Source: Lyophyllum atratum (taxonomy: Eukaryota; Basidiomycota; Agaricomycetes; Agaricales; Lyophyllaceae). From it: a DNA stretch of 64,000 bases. Under the pieces are notes generated by a model that saw nothing but the letters and a program-made list of their open reading frames with translations, made no database searches and had not been told where the DNA came from. Of the stretch, positions 1 through 11,778 are shown one piece after another (within the stretch, counting starts at the first letter, position 1; every line of letters starts with the position of its first letter). The stretch covers positions 1,116,001 through 1,180,000 of the forward strand of contig JACGCN010000012.1 of NCBI GenBank assembly GCA_014905825.1. The letters run 5' to 3'. The translations under genes were made by a program, and so were the position numbers.

Positions 1-1904
1 AGGCGATCTCTTGATTACGCAGCCCATCGATGAGATATCTTCCACGCTATTCCTTGTTGTTCCTCTCCCCTTAGCCTCAGCCGAAAACTTTGCTCCTCGG
101 TGCGTCTCTAGGCCGACCATGGCGTGGTACGGGGCATGCACTAAGCGTTTTGACATTTGGCAGTGACATCTTTAAAATGGCCTTTGTATGTTTTATGTGT
201 ATGTGCTAGGCCTTTCATTTTTGTCGGCCTCGAGGCAAAGATGACGGACGTCGCCACGAGGAACAGGTCGACGTGAACCGGTCTTTTGTTCGGGCGCTAT
301 ATTTCGGAGTCCGCGAGAACATATGAACCCTGCCTTGTCCCCACCGCCCAGCACGCCGCGACTAGAGTAAGCAAGACAACGCGTAACTCTAATATATCCT
401 TTCTTGGTGTGGTATTCAGGCTGCTCTTGCCCTCGCAAACTGCTCATTGATTTTGTAGATCTTTTATCGTTTTATCGACCCTGGTCCATGCTTTCATAAC
501 CCACCTCACCCACAGTCAGGCTCGAATACTGCGTGCCATCCTTTTACTCGGCAGGAATTATGCATTTTGGAGAGGGCCCGATGTCGGCCTCGACGGGTCT
601 CATTCCTCGCCGTCCGAATTACGCACCTGGACACACTACAGGGTCGACACGACGTGCCTGCCCTCCATTTTCTCCTTTCTCTCCTTAATTTGCGGCATTA
701 TTCAGGAAAACCCGTATGGCTGTGTATCACATTATCTGATCTCTCATCGCTATTCCCCTTGGTGCATTCAAGGAGAGATACCCTCGTCTATTTTTCTTAT
801 TATTCATGACATTGTTGTACCCGTCTACTACGTCATTCGGCATACCAGTGGGGACACGGCGCTCCAATATTTTTTCTATGCACAACCCCGCTTATTTTTT
901 CTTCTGTAGGTCCTCTTTTATGGGGTACGGTGGTGACGGGCAGAGAATCTCGCTTCGCTTCGAAGCTTTTACCCTGTCTCGCACGTTGCCCGAAAGTTCG
1001 AGAAAGGCCTCTCATGAGTCCCTTGTTTCCCCTCCTACCTTCGCTCCCCATAAATTTGTCCATACCGCCATTGGACCGAGGAAATCGCCCAGTCCTCGAA
1101 CACGGCATCTTCCACTTGGTAGACCCTACACTGATCGTGTAGCGAGCTAATCAATTCCGAGTCGGCCTTCCTTCCCGCGAGCGCCTCAACAAGGCCGAAC
1201 CTCCGTTCTACCTGGCGGTCTCCGAATTTCACAACCCGTGAAATGAGGCACTGTGGATGGGATTAAGTCATGCGCATCACCATGACCGGGGTGATTGGTG
1301 TTATCTAAGATGTCAAGGAGCGTAATGAAGTGGCGGTGCCAAGGTGAATGACTTTATTTCGCAATTCCCAAACCCCGTTGACGGTGTGGTATGATGCCGG
1401 AAATTTACTGGCAAGTGGGGCGAAGGACAAAGAGAGGATCCTCATTCAAATTCGAAATTCACTGGTTGAAGTCTTGCTGGGCCGATCAAGGACACGATCA
1501 TTAACCAAGAACCAGTTCTGTGGCCTGCGATCGTCTTTCACCATAGATTGAAATTCATGGCCGAATCATTCCATGCCTCGGACTCCGTATCGAGGTCGGG
1601 CTACGCCTAAAGTTTATATGTTTTTGACCACCCTTCGCGGTCGAACTTCCCGCGACCTTCTGGAAGTCCGGATACTAGGAGCAGCAGCACCGCGTCATTT
1701 CTATTAGAATGATGACGTTCACTTTCTTCCTTTGACTGTCGACATGAATCCCTGAACCACTCAGGTTTGAAATTCGAAAGGGTTGTGGCGGGTCGCTCCT
1801 ACAAGTTTCATGCGTACGCCGTTTCACTTCCGGAGACGAGTATAAAGTGTTCGTTGCTCACAAGTATCCAGGCCAACTCCCTCTCCTCCCCAATCGCCAT
1901 TAAT
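1..1904. other. Gene-free stretch upstream of the Zn2Cys6 gene
   Basis: I see no coding exon with family resemblance here. The short open frames on both strands are under 120 codons, overlap one another and lack any motif I recognise. The last few hundred bases presumably hold the promoter of the small Zn2Cys6 gene that starts at 1905. Confidence 0.5.
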
Positions 1905-2259
1905 ATGTCGACATACTCTTCACAAGTGAGTTTTCACTTCCTGTTTCGTGACATATTCTTATCCACCATAACAGTCCAACGCTCCGAACACCCAGAACCT
2001 CCCAGATTACCCTAGGACGCCGCGAAGGACCCCGATGGCTTGTCAATTCTGTCGAGGTACGACCAATAACACCTTTGACATTGCCCTACTGATGCTACAT
2101 AATCTACAGGTCGCAAGTTGAAATGCGACGGACTTAGACCATCTTGCTCCAATTGCAATAAGCGCGGATACCCTTGCCAGTATATTCCTGTGTACGTTTG
2201 GTCACACTGCCCTTGGCCCTTGTTCATATCCCGATTACAGGAACGCACCTCCGAATTAA
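1905..2259 (+). CDS. Miniature Zn2Cys6 DNA-binding protein (truncated transcription factor)
   Basis: Four exons (1905-1925, 1975-2056, 2110-2191, 2241-2259) with clean GT-AG introns give a protein of about 67 residues. Residues 29-57 carry a complete binuclear zinc cluster: C-x2-C-x6-C-x6-C-x2-C-x6-C, read as CQFC, then RGRKLKC, DGLRPSC, SNC and NKRGYPC. Family members bind two zinc ions and recognise CGG half-sites in promoters. Full-length relatives continue for hundreds of residues with a dimerisation region and a fungal-specific regulatory domain. Here the frame stops a few residues after the last cysteine, and I found no continuation downstream. It is either a decayed gene that kept only its 5' end or a genuine DNA-binding-only peptide. 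The start is the first ATG in frame with the cluster. Confidence 0.6.
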
Positions 2260-3720
2260 CGTTTCTACCCTATAAGTTCGCATCTCCGTCCAGGGATTGG
2301 ATGTCCGTCGGGACCCTCCAAGCTTCCAAGCTTGACATATAGATTATTATACTTGATTATCAATACTTACTTTTGTAGAGCTCGTCTCCCTTGTGCCATT
2401 ACTGTTACAGGACTTCTTGATGTTGGATTTTGTATACCTGTCATATCCGCTATCGCATAATTTATAGATGTCTTCCGTACAGGAAAACGTTCATTATCAG
2501 ATTGGTTCGTCAAGAAGATTAAGGTGACATCTCCACCACTTCGCTCTACCTACCCAGGGCAGCATGTCGGAGTCGCAGGGTTGTGAGAAAGAATGTCAGA
2601 TTTAGCTCTGATCGTCCAATCGGAATTGATCGGTAAGACTTGTCGTGAAGCAGGGATGAGGGGGAATACCGAGAGAGGATCTCAAAGGAAGGCAGTTTTT
2701 CGAGGGCACGAGATCGCGAACAAGGAAACGGATGTTCCTTTCTTCACCAGAATTCCAGGGCAGCGCCCTGCCAGGCAAAAGCGAGTGCTACACGTTTTAT
2801 CCCTACCACTCGCAATTAGGGTTGTTTCTGCTGGAGCGGCTCAAGGCTCAATGGTGAAGCCTTCCAAGTCCTGAAGGGGCTAACCACCGAGAGATTGGCG
2901 ACAGTATTCTGACTGATGAATCTCTATCAGTCTATATCGCAGTCGCCCATTATTTCAGCCGCGGTTATCTCACACCAAAATATAATACTATGCCGTATGC
3001 GCGACCGCGTTCTTCTTGTCGTCTGGGCGCTGTGCCAATTCATCTCCGCATTCCAACGCAAATTTGGGATAGAAGGGTCTGACTTTATATACCTTTACAC
3101 TTGCGATCTAAGTCAGTGGGCGCGGTAAGACCCTGGTGGCGACTGAGCTGTTAGGCGATCGCAACTCATCTTGAAGTCAGTCAGATTGAAATTTCAAAAC
3201 TTATTAACTAAAATTTGCAGCAGCCCTCATGAAATAGAAGATACATACCGCTGTCTGTCAGTGTGGACATTGGACATCGCCTATCGGTAATAACGGCAGA
3301 TGGCCGACTTTATGGTTCATTACTGTACGCGGCGACGTTATCAATGAAGCTTTAGATGTTGATAACGATATGATAGCCATTGGTAGCAAGTTCCAACTGG
3401 GTCAATTCTTGGCCTTGTTAATAGTTATAACGTTGTTGATGAGCGTTGATGCATGATGGTAGCCTGTGCTGATGACATCACCTTGAAATCCTTTCCTTTC
3501 TCCGTTCTATAACCGTGAACGACCTCAGATGGCCACCAGGAGTTCGCCCTGAGATACATCTCCCCTGTGTACTGAAACATTTCCCTCGGACGCCTTATTC
3601 AAGCACGCTCGTTTGTTTGGTTCATCAAGACCATACTTGGACAGCCACTTTGACTCGTATCACTAGTACAGCGGTGGTGTTCGAGCCAAAGGCCACCTTC
3701 GGATCCTCGAAAACCTTGCG
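2260..3720. other. Intergenic stretch with no recognisable gene
   Basis: An open frame of 93 codons at 2593-2874 and several smaller ones exist, but they show no motif, no splice pattern extending them and no family resemblance. The 3' part presumably contains the promoter of the dioxygenase gene at 3721. Confidence 0.45.
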
Positions 3721-4973
3721 ATGAAAACACTTGAATTGTTGCGACACGGTGTAGCAGGACATGAAGCATTCTATATCCCGGATTTTGTCACGGTAGATGC
3801 GCACCTTCACTGATTGTTGATCGGTGGTCTCTGACCTACTAGTTGGATGGTGATAAAGCCAGATGAAGAACGATACCTGCTTCGAAAGGTGAATGGCTTA
3901 CGGATTATCGGTCATGCTTTGTCAATATCGCTCGCAGATAACTGAAACCCCTCAACAAAAATGGAAACAATTGGCGAATCGTCGGTGAGTACTTATCACG
4001 ACCACTGAAGGCTGGACTCTCAGAATCAGCTTCACGGTTCATTTAATAGCCTACAGCTATGGGGTAAGTCAGAAGCGAATATGCACGGACTTAATTTGAT
4101 GCATTCAAATGACTTGATGCTTGACAGGGGGCGAAATTACATCCAACAATGTTCTCTTTACCCAAACAATGCCCCCATTTCTTGGAGTATAGTAAGCAGA
4201 GCTTTAGCCTTCCTCGCCAGATTATTTGTTGACAGCAGTCCTCTAGCCCCGATATTATAACACGTCTTAAGGATACGGGGGTGTTCGCCTCCTCCCCTCA
4301 TGGGGGGCCAAATCACGTCATTTTGAATGAAGTACGCGATTTCCCCTCCGAGGCTGTCCTCGCAAATGCTAAATTCGTTCCCTACAGTATCTTCCTGGTC
4401 AGGGAATCATGGTATCCACACACCGTCTGACACCCTGCGCAACTGATCGCTCACCAAATCCTGGCAGCCGCATGAGGATGGACCGACCTATCATCCTGTG
4501 GTTGCAACGATTTCCCTTGGCTCTCATTCGCTATTCCATTACTACCAATATAAACCTACAGACGATCAACAGTGGGACGGAACAGCAGTACCTCGAAACC
4601 AAGGGGGACGAACTATTGACCCAACGCCAGTCCTAACGCTGTTCTTGGAACCGCGCAGTCTCGTTATCTCAAGGGGACATATGTATACGTCCCATCTCCA
4701 CGGGTGAGCACTTTCACTATTACGAGGATGCCGTTCACTGAAGGAAGTAGCATCCGAGAAATCTCTGAAGACCGAATTTCCCGGAGCGATATAACGAAGC
4801 CACCGACCGTCACGGATCTTAACGTACATATCGCTAACTGGGAGATGCTCTCGGGAAAGGAGGCCAAGAAGGTTATGCAAGAAGGGGGGGTTCTACAGCG
4901 AGGTGTTAGGTATAGCCTGACGTGCCGCGATGTTGAACGCGTCTCGAGCGCAAAGTCTTTTGTGCGTCGATAG
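3721..4973 (+). CDS. ALKBH6: ALKBH6-like Fe(II)/2-oxoglutarate-dependent dioxygenase
   Basis: Nine exons (3721-3792, 3859-3888, 3938-3984, 4050-4063, 4128-4191, 4247-4331, 4388-4411, 4468-4703, 4751-4973) join in frame to 264 residues. The order of motifs is that of ALKBH6: an N-terminal block around AFYIPDFVT, a linker ending RRLQLWGG, then the jelly-roll core. Iron ligands are seen as H-x-D in MPHEDGP and a distal His in TSHLHG. The 2-oxoglutarate arginine lies in RYSLTCRDV, equivalent to the R-x-S-x-T-x-R signature of this subfamily. AlkB-family enzymes hydroxylate or demethylate substrates using iron, oxygen and 2-oxoglutarate; the ALKBH6 substrate is not settled, so the substrate here is unknown. 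No signal peptide, so nuclear or cytosolic. Exon 4 is only 14 nt. The length fits the family, and no frameshift is needed. Confidence 0.9.
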
Positions 4974-6646
4974 AAGACGCAATAGAAGAATTTGAATATG
5001 GCATGAACTTATTATCATTCCGTACACGACAGGGTCCAAGGAGGTTAATTTTATATCACACTGAACGACGCAGACAGATATAGATATGTGTCATAACCCC
5101 TCGACAACTCAGGAAATGGTAAAACGCTGGTTGGCCGTCAGCGAGATACGAGGGGTTTCTGAGTGAACATGACCCTCACCACCTGTTCAGATAACTGTTG
5201 ATCTGCTTGGGTATGATAGTGCTCGATCATCGCGTCACTGACCTTGATACACTTGAAGCCGATGCTCATTGGATCCCAGTGAAATATCTGATGCTGTCTC
5301 AGGCTGATACACTTACACCAATGGATGCTCTTACAGATCATCAGCACTTGCGTGTTGGATCTTTGCCAACACTCACCGTCTCCTACGTAGTTTTGCGCAA
5401 GCGAAGCCTGCCTTCGTGGTCCTCAAAACAAATATGTCTGCGCCGTTGACTTTGGGAACCTGACGATGGGCGATGGCCTCCTACGCCGTGCTGGCCATCC
5501 CTGCTTCTGGCCACCTCCATGGCGTATTCGACTGGGCTGCGCCGTTGAGCCTTCCTAGAAAGGGTATCTGACTGGGCTGCGCCGTTGAGCCTTCCTAGAA
5601 AGGGTATCTCGGGCACCGTTCGAGAGTTGATTTGCCCTCGAAATGGACAAGCGGGTGATCTCTCTGCTCTGCGGCGGTTGATTACACGTTGGACGAAGTC
5701 CGCTTGAACCTGCGGCTTGGAAGAGAAAGCCTTGCCACCGGAAACATTAAAAACTGCCAGCAATTCAGCATACATCGAGACAGTCTTGTCCGCAGTCCTT
5801 AAAAGCCTCGTCGCAGCGGGGTGCTGGTGTTGAACCCAGAACTGATGGCTCTCTCCATCTCCACGATCACGGAGCCTAGGGTGATACCATAAACAACTGT
5901 CAGAGCACATCACAAGATGATAACGTTCCATTCACAGAAGTTCATGTCTCGCCTCCTGACCATCGATGCGGCGTCGATTATTCACGCTGTGAGGTAGAGC
6001 TGAGATTCCTTCGACATTGCCCGCTGGCTCTGATTCGACGTTCTGAACTGAGTCCTGGGCTCGTAGTGGATTCGAAGATACTCGTGGTTGTTGATCAAAG
6101 CGTGAGCGGCGTTGGGATGTTCAAACCAAGTTCAAACTATACCGTGACAAACAAGTCGCGTCAAGCCTTGTCTAACCTTGTCAAGGCATACTTGTACATA
6201 CGTTGCTGCGCGGTGTCTCCTCGTTCCGCATCACTTGTTAATGTTGAGTGTGGTTCGGGGGACTGAGGAGAATTGTCACGTCCTGCACCTCTGCGACTCT
6301 GTCGGACTCGCAACCTTGATACTGTAGGCTACTAAGATTGGTCAAGGTTCACAGCGATCACGTCGCACTATTTTTCTGATACTTCAATCCCAGGGTGTTC
6401 AGATTTGCAACATTTGTAGATATATACCGTGCTGACGGTGGTCGCTATTTACGTAGAGGGTGCCGGTGATCGACGATTCAAGCTCAAGCTCCACCACGAG
6501 GGTCAACAGTGCGCTTCGCGAATGCTGCCACATGCTCCTGCCATGAACGCTGCTTCCTTCTCACGAGAACCACATATATACTTTGGCGCAGATCATAGCA
6601 TTGCACAGCTCTGATTCTGAACGTTCGCAGCCATAGTGTTGGCACA
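4974..6646. other. Gene-poor stretch containing an unassigned minus-strand frame
   Basis: A minus-strand open frame of about 180 codons (5383-5931) spans much of this stretch, but it has no motif I know, an arginine-rich low-complexity look, and covers a 40-bp tandem duplication. I do not call it a gene. The rest shows only short frames. The last 200 bases precede the secreted protein at 6647 and probably hold its promoter. Confidence 0.45.
5531..5610. repeat. 40-bp direct tandem duplication
   Basis: Two copies of a 40-base unit (5531-5570 and 5571-5610), beginning actgggctgc and ending agggtatct, lie head to tail and differ only at the last base. The near identity indicates a recent duplication. 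40 is not a multiple of three, so a real reading frame across it would be shifted. Confidence 0.95.
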
Positions 6647-8901
6647 ATGAAGGCATCAGGGGTACACTTCCTCGTGTTCTTAGTTGGTCATTTGGCAGTT
6701 GGTACAACTGCGCAGACATGGTGAGTGTTCCAGCCATGGTAGCATCTATTGAGCTTAAAGGATGCCCAACGCTGAATTTTAGGTGCGGCAAAAACTATAT
6801 GTCTACCTCGCCAGTCGTACCGCCCGGTAAGTACACACGCAAAACGTCCTTCGAATACCGACTGATAGCTTCCGTCCGCAGGTGGTCAATTTCCCATCCC
6901 AACAAAGTCAGATACACCCCTCCTATCTCTCAGATGCTCCCCAGCTATTCGACCATATCTGTTGGAAGATGCAGCCTCTACCGACGCGTCGTTTGTTTCG
7001 ATTATAGTCGATGCTCCAATGACTTTCTCTCAAATCGCGAATGCAGTCCCAATCAACTCTCATCCCGCGTCTGGTATCCTTGACGTGACCGTGTCTGTTG
7101 ACGGGAGACCACTCACACACGGCGCGGTAAGACTGAACTCTACCAAGACCTTGCTTCCGTTCTCCCTTCGCTCCTTGCAGCCACGCGCAACTCCATACAA
7201 TATCTCATGCGCAGCGACATTCGCAGCACAGACTTTCCATGCGACAGGTTCCCTTTCGTATCTCCCTAATCCTCCTTCCAGCATTGGATCCGTCACCAAA
7301 ATGGACCTGAGGACCGGAGCACTACTGGCGCGACCTGCAGATGGAAAGGGAGGTCCCTATGCTCCGGTCCTTCCAATAGGGTTCTACACACAGTTTGACG
7401 GTTACCTGGCCAAGGATTTATCGATCTCTGCTGAACTTGCAGCACAAGGGTGTTTATCCTCCTTGACTTTTGTCAATCTAACCTAAGGCTAATGACTCCG
7501 TCTAGATTCACAATTGTCCGTAGCGATAACTTGCTCTGATACCTCTATCGATGTTGACATTGCGCGCCTTAAAAGGTTCATCCGATACCGTCCTTTGGCA
7601 ACTTGACGGCCCTGGATTTAGTGCTCGACAACATGCAAGAGGCAGGTTTATACCTCATGTATGACATGCGAGGGTACGTGCTCCACGCAAATAGGTTTTT
7701 CGCCATCTGATGTCTTCGAATCAGCACTTATCAAAACAAGACATCGGTCACGGAGCAAGTTAACCGGATCAAGTCCCGACCTAATCTCCTACTTTGGTAT
7801 ACCGCTGACGAACCAGACGGGACGACTGACCCTCTCGATGCGACTATCGTCTCCTCCAATCTCATCACATCCTTGGATGGCGGAGATGGCAATGGAGGTG
7901 CCGGTTACCATCCTGTTTCGCTAGTTCTGAACTGCCAAGATTTCTTCTTCAAGTAAATCTTTCATTCTGCACTTCCCGGCTTCTGCTAATGCAACACGAC
8001 ACCCAGCGAGTACACGAGCGGTTCAGATATCGTCATGCAAGATGCATACATGATTGGCAACAACGTTACGTTCTCTAGTCAATGGGATACGGTGTGCACG
8101 AAGGATTACGGCGACTGCGGGTACGGACTTATATGTGCAGAACTTTGCTAGACGGATGTGGCTGATACACAGATGCTCTGTCTAGGTGTGACAACTGTTT
8201 GGGCAAGTTCGAAGATATATCTACCAGGATGGATGAGTTCCAAGAAAGGTTGTTTATCAATGGGTGGGACAGGACCAAAGCGGTTTGGACTGTTCCCCAA
8301 GGATTTGGGAACGAAACGTCAGTACAAAATTTTCTACTCTTCTAAACACATATTAAGCTGTACTTCACCGAAGATACTGGAAGGTATCTATCTCCCGACA
8401 CTATTTCCAAGAGTGTCGTGCGACTCATACACCTTTTTCCAGCGGTTCCCCACAGGCAAAGAGTTCGTCGTTGAGAGTATTCTTGGTATCAACCACGGTG
8501 GGCTAGGTGAATACTCTGCTTGTCTTATATTTCTTCCACCTCATTTCCCAATGTCAGGCGTAGTCTCATGGGACGATCCCACCTCGCCGGACATCAAATC
8601 TTCCGCATCCCTGCTCGCCCTTTCCTTGCCCAAGATGACACGCTTCATCCTCAGTCCAGCCGCGTCGTTCCGTCAGGTTACAGTCAACAGAGTTGACATC
8701 GGTCTTTGGACCGTTGGTTCGGAAACATTGGTTCTGGCTAGCAACATGAACTACGCAGCTGTGACCATTCGCCTGACGGATATATCCCTAAAATCGAAGG
8801 GTATAGAACAGGTGCTGGATAGTGGGGCAGTCGTAAACCATGACAAGACGGGATTCACTTTCGAATCGGTTGGCTCTGGGGCGTTCGTCGTGAAGAAGTA
8901 A
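6647..8901 (+). CDS. Secreted TIM-barrel glycosidase-like protein
   Basis: Eleven exons (6647-6720, 6783-6826, 6882-7449, 7506-7515, 7576-7673, 7725-7952, 8007-8120, 8186-8317, 8374-8383, 8443-8506, 8558-8901) join in frame to 561 residues. The N-terminus is a signal peptide: a charged start, the hydrophobic run VHFLVFLVGHL, and a small-residue end before WCGKNY. It is followed by a beta-rich domain and then a barrel-like part with LYLMYDMR, LLWYTADEPDG, VWTVPQGFG, VVESILGINHGG and VSWDDPT. I recognise this as a family of secreted agaricomycete proteins of the glycosidase superfamily. The reaction is unknown to me, though the DEPDG acidic pair and the late WDDP would suit a hydrolase. Two exons are 10-nt microexons. 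The intron after exon 4 uses the unusual donor GTCCGT. No stop or frameshift interrupts it. Confidence 0.87.
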
Positions 8902-9277
8902 GTGCACTTTATGCAACTGGGACGTCCATGCAATGCTGCGTCGGAGTATATGGGGTACATCGGAAGCTCATTCTTTCCCTTTTCTTTCTCTTCCTTTACG
9001 GTACTGCTATGTGCTGTCAAGATAGTGAATCCGAATCCGAGTCGCCAAATACGGAATCTGCGAGCGGCGCCATAATAGCACAGCCATTGTGGATACTGGC
9101 ATTTATTGCAAGAAAGCTAGGTATGTAGGCGGGCACTGCAGCTGGGAATTACTACGATGAGTATCAGATAATCGTTGTGGATCGTGGATGTGGCTCGTGA
9201 AAAGGTCGTGAAATCAAAATATGGCAGGTCGTCGGATCGTTGAGAGAATATTGGAAACGGATCATGAAAAACCGCAT
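8902..9277. other. Short region between convergent genes
   Basis: This stretch lies between the ends of the plus-strand secreted protein and the minus-strand chitinase and should hold both 3' untranslated regions and terminators. The open frame at 8928-9128 has a hydrophobic start but no further support. Confidence 0.5.
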
Positions 9278-11778
9278 CTATTTACCAAGGCTCTTGCGGA
9301 TCGCATTCTGCAACGTCAAGCCATCATCCTGTTGGACAGACTGTTAAATGACATTGAAAGCGTAAGGCGGATTTGGACGAACTTGATCAAGAGACCATGT
9401 GAAACATCCGGCCATGCCGTTCTTCTTCGCGAACGCTGCTTTGCTCGCAACGGAATATGTATCTGATCAGCAGAGCGATCAGGTGGGCCAATCGAATGAC
9501 AGAGCATAACTCAATCACCATCGTAGGTTACAACAGTCTTTTGTGCAGTATTGAACAAGAACTGGTTTAGAAACAGGTAAGCTGGCGTACATGGGCATCG
9601 CGTAAGAGGATACGCGTACCGGTGTATCACTGCAGTTGTCCCACCCTTCAAAAAGAACAGGTCGTTCGATGATACTTCAGATGCCAAAAAAATAAGACGC
9701 ATACCCATTGTGAAACCGCCACCCTCTCCGTAATTGCCATCAGCATGCTTAACGAGCGCGCCGAATTTGACGATGGCGCTGAAAGGTATCTGTTGTCCCC
9801 ACCATGATTGCAGATTCGCATTGGCAGCAACAGTCTTCAGCTCTGTCGGACGAGCATGGGTGCCGTTGAGGAAATGCATATCAGGTTCGGATGCAGGGAC
9901 CTCTGGTGCGCCATCTTCGGTTGACTCAGGGACGGATGCCAACTCCGTCTGTTGCAGGAGGAGCATGTCAGACGATGGGAGTAAACTGCCAGTGAGGGTT
10001 TTCTTGGTGCTTTGCGAAACGTAGCCGTAGAGCGGCAGGCCGAGCAACAGCTAATCGCAGCAATTGCAGCAATCGCAGTAAGCAAAGCGGAGACGTCCTG
10101 GAGAGAAAGGTATGTACAAACCTTTGAGGCAGGGAACCCAGCCGCTTTCCATTGAGCGAGACCAGCCTGGGCACTTGCCTGGGGTTGTTTGGAAGTTCCG
10201 CATAAGTTTCCTTTGGGACGAACATTCTCAGCTGAATGTGCTGTCATCGAACATTGAGATCGACATACCAAGGGGTGCATTGGGACCAGGATTAGCTGAT
10301 GCGCCCCATACGTCGTAGTTCCTGCGCAATGTGAGTGAATTGTTGATACTTTATCGCGGCGTTACAACACTTACATGATGTTAGCGTATGTCATCTGCGC
10401 CGCATATGCAGAGACATCTTTGAGGGGGCTTCCGTTTGAACCCAGCCATGGAAGATGAGGAACTGCGGCGGAGATGATCTTGGAAGCACCTGGAAAGGTA
10501 AGACTCTCTTAAGTTACCGCACGAGGCTTAGGGAAAGTTCTCGGTACCTAGAGCCGTTCGGAGAGCCTTCAGCAGGCTAAGAAGGTTCGCAGCATCTGCA
10601 GATGAGAATGGTTGTCCAGCTCCAGGTGAGTTGGGATATTCCTGGAATCGCGGATTGTCAATTCCTGATGATTCGTATAGCCAATCGACTTCTTACCCAA
10701 TCAAGATCGATTCCTGGGACCACGAACTGAGCCGCGAATAGTAACGACCGCTATAGTATGGAATACTCACCATCCAAACCATTGTTACTAATAGTGCTCT
10801 TGATCGAGTTGACCAACTTTGTACGGTTGGCAGACGATGAACATGAAGAGCTGAAATACTGACAGCCTCCCCATCCACCTAACATGAGAATTTGATCAAT
10901 CATCCTCCCCAATCCGACAGGAACATCGACAACAAACCAATAGACAGCACGACCTTGGTACCTTTGCCACTGTTATGCGCAGCAGTAGCAAGTCGCTTCA
11001 AGATAGCCTGGCTTCCTGATCCAAAAGAGAGTGCGGATGACGAATTGGGTGTGGCGAAGGCTGTTACGTATCGCAGGCATGCCGTTAGTCAAGACCGCCA
11101 CACAAGGAATTTCTAGGTGGCGACATACCGAAGAAGAGAATATCGAACTTGGAGAAATTGACTTTCTCCGGGGGGAAACTGCCAGCAGCCCAATCGACGT
11201 AGTATGCCGCAGCGATGGGCGTGGCGGCCGCTTCTACATCCCCGCCAGATGTGATGCCGAGGGTTAGCGCCGCCTTCCTTGAGAGCGTCGACGGAACCGC
11301 ATCCTCCACATCAAACTTGTGCGGGGTGGGGGCATCGTCTAGCGTGAGGAACTTCAGGAGGGCTGGGGCCTCTTTGTAGTCCGGCGACCTGAGGAGGTCA
11401 GAGAGGTACTGCGTGAGTCCGGCTTTGCGTTCAGCGATGAGAGTGTCGTCAACCCATGCTGATGGGATGAAGGTCGTTGCGAGCAGACGCTTCGGTGGGA
11501 GAGTGAAGCGGTCTTTCAATGCATCTAAATGGGTGGTGAGTCGCCATTGTACCCTAAAGTTGAAGGACTATCTTTACCATGAAGACTGGAGAACTGCGTC
11601 ATAGCCTATGTCAGCGCGATGTTCAGAGTCAGTTAGGTATAATGATTTCGCCAACCTCGGAATATCGCTTGGGCAGAACGGTATGTCTTCCATTGAGAGT
11701 TACCTGGACATTATAAAGAATGTGGGGGCGGGGGGACGAGGCAGTCGTGTGGTTATTGATAGTAATGAGGGGAGTCAT
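9278..11778 (-). CDS. PX domain-GH18 chitinase fusion protein, copy B
   Basis: The first exons run 11778-11656, 11593-11578 and 11524-11129, and further short exons follow down to a TAG at 9278-9280. The model gives about 560 residues without a frameshift. Residues 1 to about 110 form a PX domain: strands around ILYNVQVTLNG, the phosphoinositide-contacting RYSEF, then LPPKRLL, and helices with WVDD and ERKAGLTQYLSDLL. A linker of about 45 residues leads to a GH18 barrel with VVLSIGGWGG, the catalytic DGIDLDWEYP (D-x-x-D-x-D-x-E complete), MTYANIMNYDVWG, LLGLPLYGYVS and FTWSLDQDDG. GH18 enzymes hydrolyse chitin; PX domains dock on phosphoinositide membranes. No signal peptide precedes the PX domain, which points to an intracellular, membrane-associated enzyme. 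Compared with copy A it has a longer insertion after GSLLPSS. It lies head to tail about 0.9 kb downstream of copy A. Confidence 0.88.

Noticed and set aside
806..1150. Opposed 90-115 codon frames at 806-1150 as genes
   Set aside because: They overlap each other on both strands, have no motif and no extension by splicing.
5383..5931. 182-codon minus-strand frame as a gene
   Set aside because: No motif, arginine-rich random composition, and it spans a 40-bp tandem duplication; coding remains possible but unsupported.
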